64,000 nt of DNA from Natrinema sp. CBA1119 (GTDB lineage Archaea > Halobacteriota > Halobacteria > Halobacteriales > Natrialbaceae): assembly GCF_002572525.1 (NCBI RefSeq), contig NZ_PDBS01000001.1, positions 2,666,001 through 2,730,000 of the forward strand. The letters run 5' to 3'. Under the pieces are notes generated by a model, which was not told where the DNA came from, searched no databases, and worked only from the letters and a program-made list of their open reading frames with translations. Each line of letters opens with the position of its first letter. Position 1 is the first letter of the stretch. Both the position numbers and the translations under genes were made by a program. Positions 51,243-58,918 of this stretch are shown here, in pieces.

Positions 51243-52655
51243 ATGAACGGAACCGCGACTATGGGAGACGAGCCATCCATCGCCCTCGTCGTGCTCGACA
51301 CGCTTCGCGCGGATTCGTTCGACGAGCACTTCGAGTGGCTGCCGGGCGTGCAGTTCACGAACGCGTGGAGTACGACCCACTGGACGGCCCCGGCCCACGC
51401 CTCGCTGTTTACCGGTCGCTACGCGGTCGAGGCCGGCGTGACGATCAAATCACAGGAGTTCGATCGAGAGACCACGCGTCTTCCCGAACTGTTGCAGCAT
51501 CGGGGGTATCGCACGCGGGCGTTCAGCTGTAACGTCAATATCTCGGCGCAACTGGGCTGGCACCACGGGTTCGACGAGTTCGACGGCGGCTGGCGGCTCC
51601 GCGGCCTCGGTGAGGACGTCTTCGACTGGGACGAGTTCATCGCCGAACACCGCTCCGACGGCCCCGAGCGCTACCTCCGGGCGCTCTGGCGCTGCGTCGA
51701 CGACGACTGCGACACGACCCAGTCGCTGAAACAGGGCGCCCTGATGAAGCTCCGAGATATGGGACTCACGGGCCGCCACCCCGACGACGGCGCGGCCGAG
51801 TTCCGCGAGTACGTCCGCGATAGCTCGTGGAACCGAGATTCCGAGTTCCTCTTCGCGAACCTCATGGAGGCCCACCTGCCGTATGATCCGCCCGACGAGT
51901 ACCGCACCTATCCGGACGAGGAGTCGCCCCACTTCGACAGCGTGAAGGCTACGCTCCGGGAGCCGTCGGCCGATCCGGACCGGATCAGGACCGCGTACGA
52001 CGACGCCGTGCAGTACCTGTCGGACATATACCGCGACATCTACGGCGAACTCGCGGCGGAGTTCGACTACGTCGTGACGCTCGCCGACCACGGCGAAGCG
52101 CTCGGGGAGTACGGTGCGTGGCAACACGGCGGCGGGCTCCACCCGCCCGTGACGCGGATTCCGCTGGTCGTCTCCGCGCCCGGACCGAACCCCGACGATC
52201 GAACCCCGAACGCGGACGGCGCGGGGCGAGCGACGCGGGACGCCCTCGTGAATCTGCTGGACGTCTACGCGACGGTGCTCGACCTCGCCGGAATCGAGTC
52301 CGACCACCGCCGCGGGAAGTCGTTTCGGCCGCTGCTCTCGAGCGACCCAATCGTGACGGACCCGCGGGCGAACGCGCTGCTCGAGTACCACGGCATCTCG
52401 AAGCGACGAGCGCTCGCGCTCGAGGCGGACGGCTACGACATCGCGCCCGTCGACCGCGAGCGCCACGGTATCGCGACGGCCGACTGCTACTATTTCGAGG
52501 GCCCGTTCGGAACCGAACTGCTCGGCGACTGCGACCCGGCGCCCCTCGAGTCGGACCTCGAGGGACTGATCGCCGACCTAGAGATGCGAGACGGCCTCGG
52601 CGAGGCGGATCTCTCCGGGCTCGAATCACAACTCGAAGATCTGGGGTATCTGTGA
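51243..52655 (+). CDS. Sulfatase-like alkaline phosphatase superfamily enzyme
   Basis: A 470-residue protein. SIALVVLDTLRADSF near residue 12 gives the first aspartate; STTHWTAPAHASLFTGRY near residue 43 has Thr48-x-Pro50-x-His52 as the nucleophile loop. TLADHGEALGEYGAWQHGGG near residue 280 holds the second metal site. Like the gene at 46477 it lacks Cys and Arg of the formylglycine motif. It ends QLEDLGYL. Alternative ATGs lie at 51243 and 51261. The flippase gene follows after 19 bases, so the two are probably co-transcribed. A signal peptide is not visible. Confidence 0.8.
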   Translation: MNGTATMGDEPSIALVVLDTLRADSFDEHFEWLPGVQFTNAWSTTHWTAPAHASLFTGRYAVEAGVTIKSQEFDRETTRLPELLQHRGYRTRAFSCNVNISAQLGWHHGFDEFDGGWRLRGLGEDVFDWDEFIAEHRSDGPERYLRALWRCVDDDCDTTQSLKQGALMKLRDMGLTGRHPDDGAAEFREYVRDSSWNRDSEFLFANLMEAHLPYDPPDEYRTYPDEESPHFDSVKATLREPSADPDRIRTAYDDAVQYLSDIYRDIYGELAAEFDYVVTLADHGEALGEYGAWQHGGGLHPPVTRIPLVVSAPGPNPDDRTPNADGAGRATRDALVNLLDVYATVLDLAGIESDHRRGKSFRPLLSSDPIVTDPRANALLEYHGISKRRALALEADGYDIAPVDRERHGIATADCYYFEGPFGTELLGDCDPAPLESDLEGLIADLEMRDGLGEADLSGLESQLEDLGYL

Positions 52656-52674
52656 CTGCCGTCTCAGTACAGCC

Positions 52675-54117
52675 ATGAGCGACGCGACGTCGGTCAGCCT
52701 CGGGGGCGAGACGGTCAAGGCGACGGCCGCGAAGTTCACGATGGCCGCGATCGGGTTCCTCGGAACGATCGTCTTCGCTCGAGCGCTCGGACCGACCGGA
52801 TTCGGCGGCTACTACCTCCTCTTTTCGCTGGTGAAGATCGCCGATCGAGCGGTCAACGGCTGGGGAACGGCGGTCAAAAAGCGGTATTCGGAGGCCGACG
52901 CCCCGTCGGGGGAGCTGATCGGCAGCCAGGGGCTGTTCACGCTAGTGTGGATGGCGCTGGCCATCGCAGCCGCCGCCGTCGCCGCGAGCTGGCTCGCCTC
53001 CTACACGGGCCTCCCCGACGCGCCGGTGTTGTTCGTCGTCTTGCTGTTCGCGGTCACGCTGTTCGAACCGCTCGATCTGATCGTGCAGGCCCGCGGCCGC
53101 GTCGGGGCCTCGATGTGGACCGATACGCTCCGGTCGCTGCTCACATTCCCGCTCCAGCTCGGCCTGATCGTCCTCGGATTCGGCGCTGCGGGCATGGCCT
53201 ACGGGCTGGCCGCGGCGACGTTCCTGACGGTCCCGGTCCTCTGGTACTACGTCCGAACGCGGCCGGTCGCGCCGAGCCGGGCGACCGTGTCGAACCTCTG
53301 GTCGTACGCCAGGTACAGCATTCCGAACTCGTTTCTCGGACAGGCCTACGACCGCTTCGACATCATCCTGCTGGGCTATCTGCTCGCCCCCGCCGCCGCC
53401 GGACGGTACGAGGTCGCGCTCAAGCTCACGGTGCCGGCGACGTTCGTGACGATGGCCGCCTCGAGCGGCCTGATGGCTCGCGTGAGCCACCGCCACAGTA
53501 AGGACGAGGAGCTTGGAACGGACGTCTCGAACACCCTCTCGTTCACGAGCATTTTTGCGATCCCGATGTTCTTCGGTGCCGTCGCGCTGTCCGAACAGCT
53601 CGTGGTGACGTTCTTCGGTCCCGACTACGCCGCGGCCGCGGGACTCCTCGTCGGACTCGCGGCGTACCAGATCGCGAAGACCCAGGCCGGCGTGCTCACG
53701 AGCGTGCTCTACGGGATCGACCGCCCGGACGTCAACACGCGCGTCTCAGCCCTGACGCTGGCGATCAACGTGGCTCTCGGCGTCGCGCTGACGCTCGCCT
53801 ACGGCGCGATCGGCGTCGTGGTCGCGACGGCCGTCGCCGAGACGCTCCGATACGTGCTCTCGGCCGCCGTCGTCAAGCGGGAGCTCTCGTCGGTCGTCCT
53901 GTTTCCCCGGACGCTCGGCGAGCAGTTCGCGGCCGGCGCGGTGATGTTCGTCGTCGTCGTCGCCGCCGAGCGCGCCGTCCCGATCGACCACTGGTATCAG
54001 CTCCTCGCGATCGTCGCACTGGGTGCGGCGGTGTACGGCGTCACGCTGACGGCCATCAGCCGGAAGCTCCGCGTGACGATCAGAGGCGTCGTCCGCAGTT
54101 CGCGACTCGAGTTGTAG
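52675..54117 (+). CDS. Polysaccharide flippase (Wzx/MATE-like)
   Basis: A 480-residue protein with about fourteen membrane helices, typical of lipid-linked oligosaccharide flippases of the MOP superfamily. TAAKFTMAAIGFLGTIVFAR at helix 1 and ALGPTGFGGYYLLFSLVKIADRAV at helix 2 match the family start. FDIILLGYLLAPAAAGRYEVALK near residue 225 is the conserved mid-helix stretch. It would move the finished glycan-lipid from the cytosolic to the outer face of the membrane. It ends the locus; the next genes run in the opposite direction. Confidence 0.86.
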   Translation: MSDATSVSLGGETVKATAAKFTMAAIGFLGTIVFARALGPTGFGGYYLLFSLVKIADRAVNGWGTAVKKRYSEADAPSGELIGSQGLFTLVWMALAIAAAAVAASWLASYTGLPDAPVLFVVLLFAVTLFEPLDLIVQARGRVGASMWTDTLRSLLTFPLQLGLIVLGFGAAGMAYGLAAATFLTVPVLWYYVRTRPVAPSRATVSNLWSYARYSIPNSFLGQAYDRFDIILLGYLLAPAAAGRYEVALKLTVPATFVTMAASSGLMARVSHRHSKDEELGTDVSNTLSFTSIFAIPMFFGAVALSEQLVVTFFGPDYAAAAGLLVGLAAYQIAKTQAGVLTSVLYGIDRPDVNTRVSALTLAINVALGVALTLAYGAIGVVVATAVAETLRYVLSAAVVKRELSSVVLFPRTLGEQFAAGAVMFVVVVAAERAVPIDHWYQLLAIVALGAAVYGVTLTAISRKLRVTIRGVVRSSRLEL

Positions 54118-54147
54118 GCCCCGGCCGCTCATGGTGGTTGGACGTTG

Positions 54148-54963
54148 TTACAGGTTCTCGGCGATATAATCGGCGATCGTTGCGACCTGTGCCGGATCGG
54201 CAGTCCAGAACCCGTCCCAGATGCGCGGCTCGGTTTCGAGACAGAGCAATGCCAACGGCTGGGCCGCCTCTCCGTCCGCGCGGGCGGCGGAGTCGTCCGG
54301 TTCGTAGACGACGAACCAGGCGTCCCGATACTCGGCCTCCGTTCCGGTGTGGACGGTCAGATCGAGGCCGACCGCCGTCCCGTCGTCGACGCCGTAAACG
54401 TGGGTCTCGACGTCCGTCGCCGCCAGTTCGGCGTAGACCTCGGCGGTCCCGATCTCGTCGTCGATGCGCGAGAGTCGCTGAAACGCGCTGTGAAGGGTCC
54501 CGCTGCCCGCGTTCCAGGTCCGTTGCTCGATGTAGCGCGAGACGAGGATCAACAGCAGTTTCTCCTTGTGCGCGAGCGGATAGCCGCGAAGCCGAAGTCG
54601 CGTGTTCTCGAGGCCCGCCAGGACGTCGGGGAACTCGATCTCGCCGATGCCGCGCGCGCCGGTGACGAATAGATCGGAATTGATCGCGAGCAACGAGTCG
54701 TACAGTTCGAGCATCGAGGAGGCAGCGACCGGTCGCCCGTCCTCGAGCAGGACGGCCGTGTCGCCGTCCGCCTCGAGCGTCCGGGCCACTGCCGGCGGCG
54801 GATCGGCGATGTCGTCCGCCCTGAGCCCGCTCTCGACGGCGATCGGCTGGTCCCCGAACGTCTCGGCGAGCATCGACTCGAGGGGACCCATCGCGTCGTC
54901 GCTGATAACCGCGATCGTTTGGTTCGGGGGGCCAACCTCGTCGATAAACGATCGAAGTGTCAC
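54148..54963 (-). CDS. DICT sensory domain protein
   Basis: A 271-residue soluble protein of the haloarchaeal DICT type. It starts TLRSFIDEVGPPNQTIAVIS, has the mid-region LRLRGYPLAHKEKLLLILVSRYIE near residue 120, and ends RIWDGFWTADPAQVATIADYI, the part that I most readily recognise. DICT domains are linked to light or stress signalling and may bind a small ligand. Alone, this gene may be a sensor that acts on another protein. It is convergent with the flippase gene, 30 bases apart, so the start at 54961-54963 is divergent from nothing in the locus. Confidence 0.72.
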   Translation of the reverse strand: MTLRSFIDEVGPPNQTIAVISDDAMGPLESMLAETFGDQPIAVESGLRADDIADPPPAVARTLEADGDTAVLLEDGRPVAASSMLELYDSLLAINSDLFVTGARGIGEIEFPDVLAGLENTRLRLRGYPLAHKEKLLLILVSRYIEQRTWNAGSGTLHSAFQRLSRIDDEIGTAEVYAELAATDVETHVYGVDDGTAVGLDLTVHTGTEAEYRDAWFVVYEPDDSAARADGEAAQPLALLCLETEPRIWDGFWTADPAQVATIADYIAENL

Positions 54964-55032
54964 CTGTACACGTTGTCGAATTCGATTCTTAAACGTTCTC
55001 GCCGATCGGGGAGTACCGGCGAAACGGCAGTC

Positions 55033-56066
55033 TCAGTCGCTGGTGACCGGATCCCGCTCCCAGAACTCGCTGTCCTTCTGGAGCTTCGGGACCCACGTGT
55101 CCGAGGTCTGCGAGAGGAGCGCGACGCGGGAGGCCGGCACCCCCATGACCTCGTCGAATCCGGGCATGTACTCCTGTACGTCCTCGGTGAACTCGATGAC
55201 TTCCTCGTGTTCGGGCATCGCGGAGCGATCGAGTCGCCCTCTCGAGTGGCCGACGTGCATGTACGCCTTCAGCTCGATGAAGTCGGGGTCGGCCTGCTGG
55301 TAGAAGCCGGCGTACCAGTCCGGATTCCGCATGTTCTCGCCCTTGACGAGCGTCGTTCGGAGGACCGTCCGGGTCTCGTCTTTGTCCGCGAGGACGTCCA
55401 TCGTCTCGAGGAGTTTCTCCCAGGCGTCCGCTTCCATCGCGCCGACGACCTGATCGAAGGTGTGGCGCTCGGGGGCGTCGACGCTGACGTACAGTTGCGT
55501 GGGATCGCAGTCCCGGAGCATCTCGGGCCGGGTGCCGTTCGAGACGAGGAACGTGGTGATGTCGCGGTCGTGGAAGGCCTCGATGAGTTCGGGGAGGTAG
55601 GGGTAGAGCGTCGGTTCGCCGTCCAGCGAGATGGCGACGTGGCGGGGCTCCATCGCCTGGTCGAACACCTCGCGGGGGACCTCCTCGTTCCCACCGAAGC
55701 CCGAGAGGAGTTTCTTCTGCAGTTTGATCGAGGCGTCGACGACTTCCTCGGGTCGTCCCACTGGACGTCGTCCATCTCGTAGGAGTGGCCCTTGTGGTCG
55801 CGCCAGCAGAAGACGCAGCGCTCGTTACACCGGACGACCGGCGTCATCTGGATGCAGCGGTGTGACTCGATGCCGTAGAAGATGTTCTTGTAACACTTCC
55901 CCTCGCCGCGCAGGGCGTTGGCTGTCCAGCCGCAGGTCTGGGCGGCCGTGTGATTCTCGCTGTGATAATCCGGGCTCGAGACCTGTGCCGGCCCGCCGTC
56001 GTCGCCGTCGCCGCTGTCGACGTCGGCGCTCGCGCCGTCGGCCCCGGGGTTCGCGGAGTCGCTCAT
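55033..56066 (-). pseudogene. taw1: 4-demethylwyosine synthase Taw1, broken by a one-base frameshift
   Basis: The first part (to about 55753) encodes a radical-SAM protein: Cys45, Cys58 and Cys71 of the extra cluster, then VVRCNERCVFCWRDHKGHS with CxxxCxxC at residues 80-87. The second part begins in another frame with EEVVDASIKLQKKLLSGFGG and continues with AISLDGEPTLYPYLPELIE and FYQQADPDFIELKAYMHVGH to the end. The parts abut exactly at GGG (55750-55752). One extra base there would restore a full-length 344-residue Taw1, which makes the tricyclic base of wyosine on tRNA-Phe. Because the rest is intact, sequence error is as likely as real loss. Confidence 0.85.
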
Positions 56067-56128
56067 GTTGTCGGCCGTTGGACGGGCGCAGTCAAAAGAC
56101 GTGTGGTGTGGCGAGTTCGTTGAATCAG

Positions 56129-56464
56129 TCACTCGTCGCCCTGCCGCTCGCTCGAGGAATCGCCGCCTGGCCCCTCCGGCAGCGAGTGGGGATCCGGCGG
56201 CTCGTCGCCGTGTCGGGTGTCGTCGCGCTCGAACAGGTAGAGCGCCGGCCCGCCGACGACGAGCACGAGCAGGCCGGGGATCGGCACGTCCGGGGGAGCG
56301 AGATAGAGGGCCAGCGCGCCGCCACAGGCGGCGAACACGATTCCCGCCCAGAGCGCGGGTCTCGAGATCTCGAGCCGAATTGCATCTCGGTAGACGACGC
56401 CGGCACAGCCGAGGACGACCGCGAACCCGACCACCGCGACGGCGACCCCCTGCAGCGAAACCAT
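56129..56464 (-). CDS. Small membrane protein with three helices
   Basis: A 111-residue protein with hydrophobic segments at about residues 4-24, 36-55 and 58-76 (VAVAVVGFAVVLGCAGVVY, IVFAACGGALALYLA, GLLVLVVGGPALYLF), followed by a long acidic tail (ERDDTRHGDEPPDPHS). The ATG at 56462-56464 is chosen because the longer frame begins with ordinary residues. The function is unknown. It lies 63 bases above taw1 on the same strand and may share a transcript. Confidence 0.6.
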   Translation of the reverse strand: MVSLQGVAVAVVGFAVVLGCAGVVYRDAIRLEISRPALWAGIVFAACGGALALYLAPPDVPIPGLLVLVVGGPALYLFERDDTRHGDEPPDPHSLPEGPGGDSSSERQGDE

Positions 56465-56623
56465 ACCTCGTCTTACGAGAACGAGGGGAAAAGCGTTCTG
56501 AGAGTCTCCCACGAGCGGACGCGTTAATAGGGCGATTCGCGGCGATAGTCGCCTCGAGCGGTCACGCCGGCACCCGTTCGAAACTATATAGGGCTATGTG
56601 CTCACTGATCGATATATATGGCT

Positions 56624-56643
56624 CATAGCATCCTATTTTTATA
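56624..56643 (+). promoter_or_regulatory. Promoter block of pstS1, shared with pstS2
   Basis: CATAGCATCCTATTTTTATA at 56624-56643 matches CATAGCATCGTATTTCTATA at 63174-63193 at 18 of 20 positions. TATTTTTATA is the TATA box, about 28 bases before the pstS ATG at 56665. CTATATAG also occurs upstream of each (56584-56591 and 63162-63169). The shared block may contain a phosphate-responsive site. No known Pho box is claimed. Confidence 0.6.
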
Positions 56644-56664
56644 GCCTCTCGAATCACTCACGTG

Positions 56665-57726
56665 ATGGCAGACAACCAGTTCGGACGCTCTGCTGACGGG
56701 GTATCGCGACGGAAGTTCATTGCGGCGACCGGCGCTATTGGGACGATGGCGGCCGCCGGCTGTCTCGGAAACGCAGACGAGGGCAACGGTACCGAACCGC
56801 TGACGGCCGACGGCTCGTCGACCGTTTATCCGATCACCAACGACGCCGATTCGCTGTGGAACGGGAACCCGCCGGCCGACGACGAGGAGTACTGGGGTCC
56901 GGGACAGTACGACATCGATACGGACGAGAACCTCGCTGACTACTGGGCGGGCCTCTACGGCTTCGAACCGACCGAAGAGCGCAGCGTCCCGCCGTTTTCG
57001 ACACAGATCGCGTTGAGCCACTCCGGGACGGGTGTCGAGGGCGTCATCAACGAGCGCGTCGATATCGGTGACGCGAGTTCGACGGCTGAATCCATCCTCG
57101 GATCGGACCACGAAGAACTGGACAACATCGTCGACCACGTCGTCGCCGTCGACGGCCAGCCGATCGTCGTGAGCCGGGAAATATACGACGCGGGCGTCAC
57201 GCAGGTCACCGGCGACGAACTCCGCGCAATCTACAAACAGGAGATCACGAACTGGAGCGAACTCGGCGGCCCGGACCAGGAGATCTACGCCATCGGCCGC
57301 GCGGAGGACTCCGGGACCGACACCGCGTTCCGTAACAACCTCTACGGTGACCCCGAGGAGCCGATCGAACCCGACACACGGAAAGGTCAGAACCAGCAGG
57401 TCGCGACCCTCGTCGAGCAAAACGACAACGCGATCGCCTACATCGCGCTCGCGTTCGTCGAACCGGACGGCGCGACCCCGCCGATCGGCCTCGAGCTGGA
57501 TGGCACCCTCTACGAGTACGGCAACAACCTCGGTGCGAAGGAGTACCCGCTCAGCCGCGACCTTCACTGTTACACCTACGAGGATACCGACAATCGCGAG
57601 AGCGCCTTCCTCAACATGATCCTCTCGGACTTCGGGCAGCAGAACTTCGTCGAACCGAACAACTACTTCAAACTCCCGACGGAGCGCCGCGAGGAGGAAC
57701 GAGGAAAGCTGGCGGACCAGGCCTGA
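56665..57726 (+). CDS. pstS: Phosphate ABC transporter substrate-binding protein PstS (first copy)
   Basis: A 353-residue exported lipoprotein. Twin arginines (SRRKFIAATGAIG, near residue 16) and a lipobox (MAAAGC, Cys near residue 33) direct Tat export and lipid attachment. TADGSSTVYPITNDADSLW near residue 47 is the phosphate-binding motif, and ALSHSGTGVEGVINERVDIGD near residue 113 continues the binding pocket. The protein binds phosphate outside the membrane and passes it to PstCA. GTG at 56662 is possible, but ATG at 56665 is preferred. Its promoter block is shared with a second pstS at 63214. Confidence 0.9.
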   Translation: MADNQFGRSADGVSRRKFIAATGAIGTMAAAGCLGNADEGNGTEPLTADGSSTVYPITNDADSLWNGNPPADDEEYWGPGQYDIDTDENLADYWAGLYGFEPTEERSVPPFSTQIALSHSGTGVEGVINERVDIGDASSTAESILGSDHEELDNIVDHVVAVDGQPIVVSREIYDAGVTQVTGDELRAIYKQEITNWSELGGPDQEIYAIGRAEDSGTDTAFRNNLYGDPEEPIEPDTRKGQNQQVATLVEQNDNAIAYIALAFVEPDGATPPIGLELDGTLYEYGNNLGAKEYPLSRDLHCYTYEDTDNRESAFLNMILSDFGQQNFVEPNNYFKLPTERREEERGKLADQA

Positions 57727-57806
57727 GCCGCGCTTCCGACTCGCGTCACCCGGCTCTCGTCCGGCCTGACCGTCTCCAAGCCGAGAACCATACGCTATCA
57801 TGTTAG

Positions 57807-57821
57807 GTATATTGAATATAC
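57807..57821. promoter_or_regulatory. Perfect palindrome before pstC
   Basis: GTATATTGAATATAC is a perfect inverted repeat (6-base arms, 3-base centre) nine bases before the proposed pstC ATG at 57830. It overlaps an earlier in-frame ATG (57800). It may be an operator, an internal promoter, or chance in an AT-rich gap of 103 bases after pstS. Confidence 0.35.
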
Positions 57822-57829
57822 GCACGACG

Positions 57830-58918
57830 ATGTCGCAAGCGGCGTCGCAGACGTCGCGCCGAACGCTGTCGCTGGTTCGAACGGCGATGGAACTGGACCG
57901 GCCGAGTCTGCTCCTTGCGACGGCACAGATACTGCTGATCATCGGGGCGTTCGTCGGTTTCATCGTCCAGTCGGCGTGGACGATCACGTTCCTGTACGGC
58001 TTCCTGCTGGCCGTCGGCGCCGGCTGGCTTGTCCGACAGGCGCTGACCGCGAAGATCGTGACGTTTCTGATGACCGCTGCAACGCTCTCGACGCTCGGCC
58101 TGATCGCGGCGTTTCTGGTCCGCGAAGCGATTCCGATGTTTCGCTACGCCGGTCTCGATCTCATCTGGCCGTTCGGCTCGAACGCGTGGAGCACCTCGCA
58201 GGGACAGTTCTCGCTCGTCCCGATGATCTGGGGGACGCTGCTCACGACGGTCATCGCGATTCTCGTCGCGGCACCGTTCGGCGTCGCCGGCGCGCTATTT
58301 ATCAGCGAGATCGCGCCGGAGTGGCTGCGCGAACTCGTCAAGCCGGCCGTCGAACTGTTGGCGGGGATCCCGTCGATCGTGTACGGGTTCATCGGGTTCA
58401 CGATCATCAACCCGTACGTCGGGAGTATGCTGTCGATCAGTCCGGGCGCGCTGTTCGCGATCGGACTCGTGATCGGGTTCATGGCGCTCCCGACGGTCGT
58501 CTCCGTGGCCGAAGACGCTCTCTCGGCTGTCCCGCAGTCGATGAAAGACGGATCCATGGCGATGGGTGCGACGGACTGGCAGACGATGAAAAGCGTCTCC
58601 ATCCCGACCGCGTTCTCCGGTATTTCGGCGGCCGTGTTGCTCGGAGTCGGCCGAGCAATCGGAGAGACCATGGCCGCGACGGTCATGATCTCACACAGTC
58701 GCAGGCTGCCCCAACCGGAACCGTACAACGTCTTCGATAGCACGGAAACGCTGACGACGCTCATCGCTTCCAGTTACGGACACGTGACGCCCGGCGAACT
58801 GTTCTGGAGCGCGCTGTTCGCCGCCGGCGTCCTCCTGATGACCATCGTCACTGGTCTCGGTATCGTTTCGGAGCTCATCGAACGGCGGATGCACCGCAAG
58901 CTGCGGGGTGGACAATGA
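57830..58918 (+). CDS. pstC: Phosphate ABC transporter permease PstC
   Basis: A 362-residue membrane protein with about eight helices. IWGTLLTTVIAILVAAPFGVAGALF near residue 132, ELLAGIPSIVYGFIGF near residue 178, and VSVAEDALSAVPQSMKDGSM near residue 223 (the EAA loop for the ATPase) are typical of PstC. IPTAFSGISAAVLLGVGRAIGETMA follows. It forms the membrane channel with PstA. The ATG at 57830 is chosen because upstream codons overlap a palindromic, promoter-like stretch; ATG at 57800 would add ten residues. Its stop overlaps the pstA start in ATGA. Confidence 0.9.
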   Translation: MSQAASQTSRRTLSLVRTAMELDRPSLLLATAQILLIIGAFVGFIVQSAWTITFLYGFLLAVGAGWLVRQALTAKIVTFLMTAATLSTLGLIAAFLVREAIPMFRYAGLDLIWPFGSNAWSTSQGQFSLVPMIWGTLLTTVIAILVAAPFGVAGALFISEIAPEWLRELVKPAVELLAGIPSIVYGFIGFTIINPYVGSMLSISPGALFAIGLVIGFMALPTVVSVAEDALSAVPQSMKDGSMAMGATDWQTMKSVSIPTAFSGISAAVLLGVGRAIGETMAATVMISHSRRLPQPEPYNVFDSTETLTTLIASSYGHVTPGELFWSALFAAGVLLMTIVTGLGIVSELIERRMHRKLRGGQ

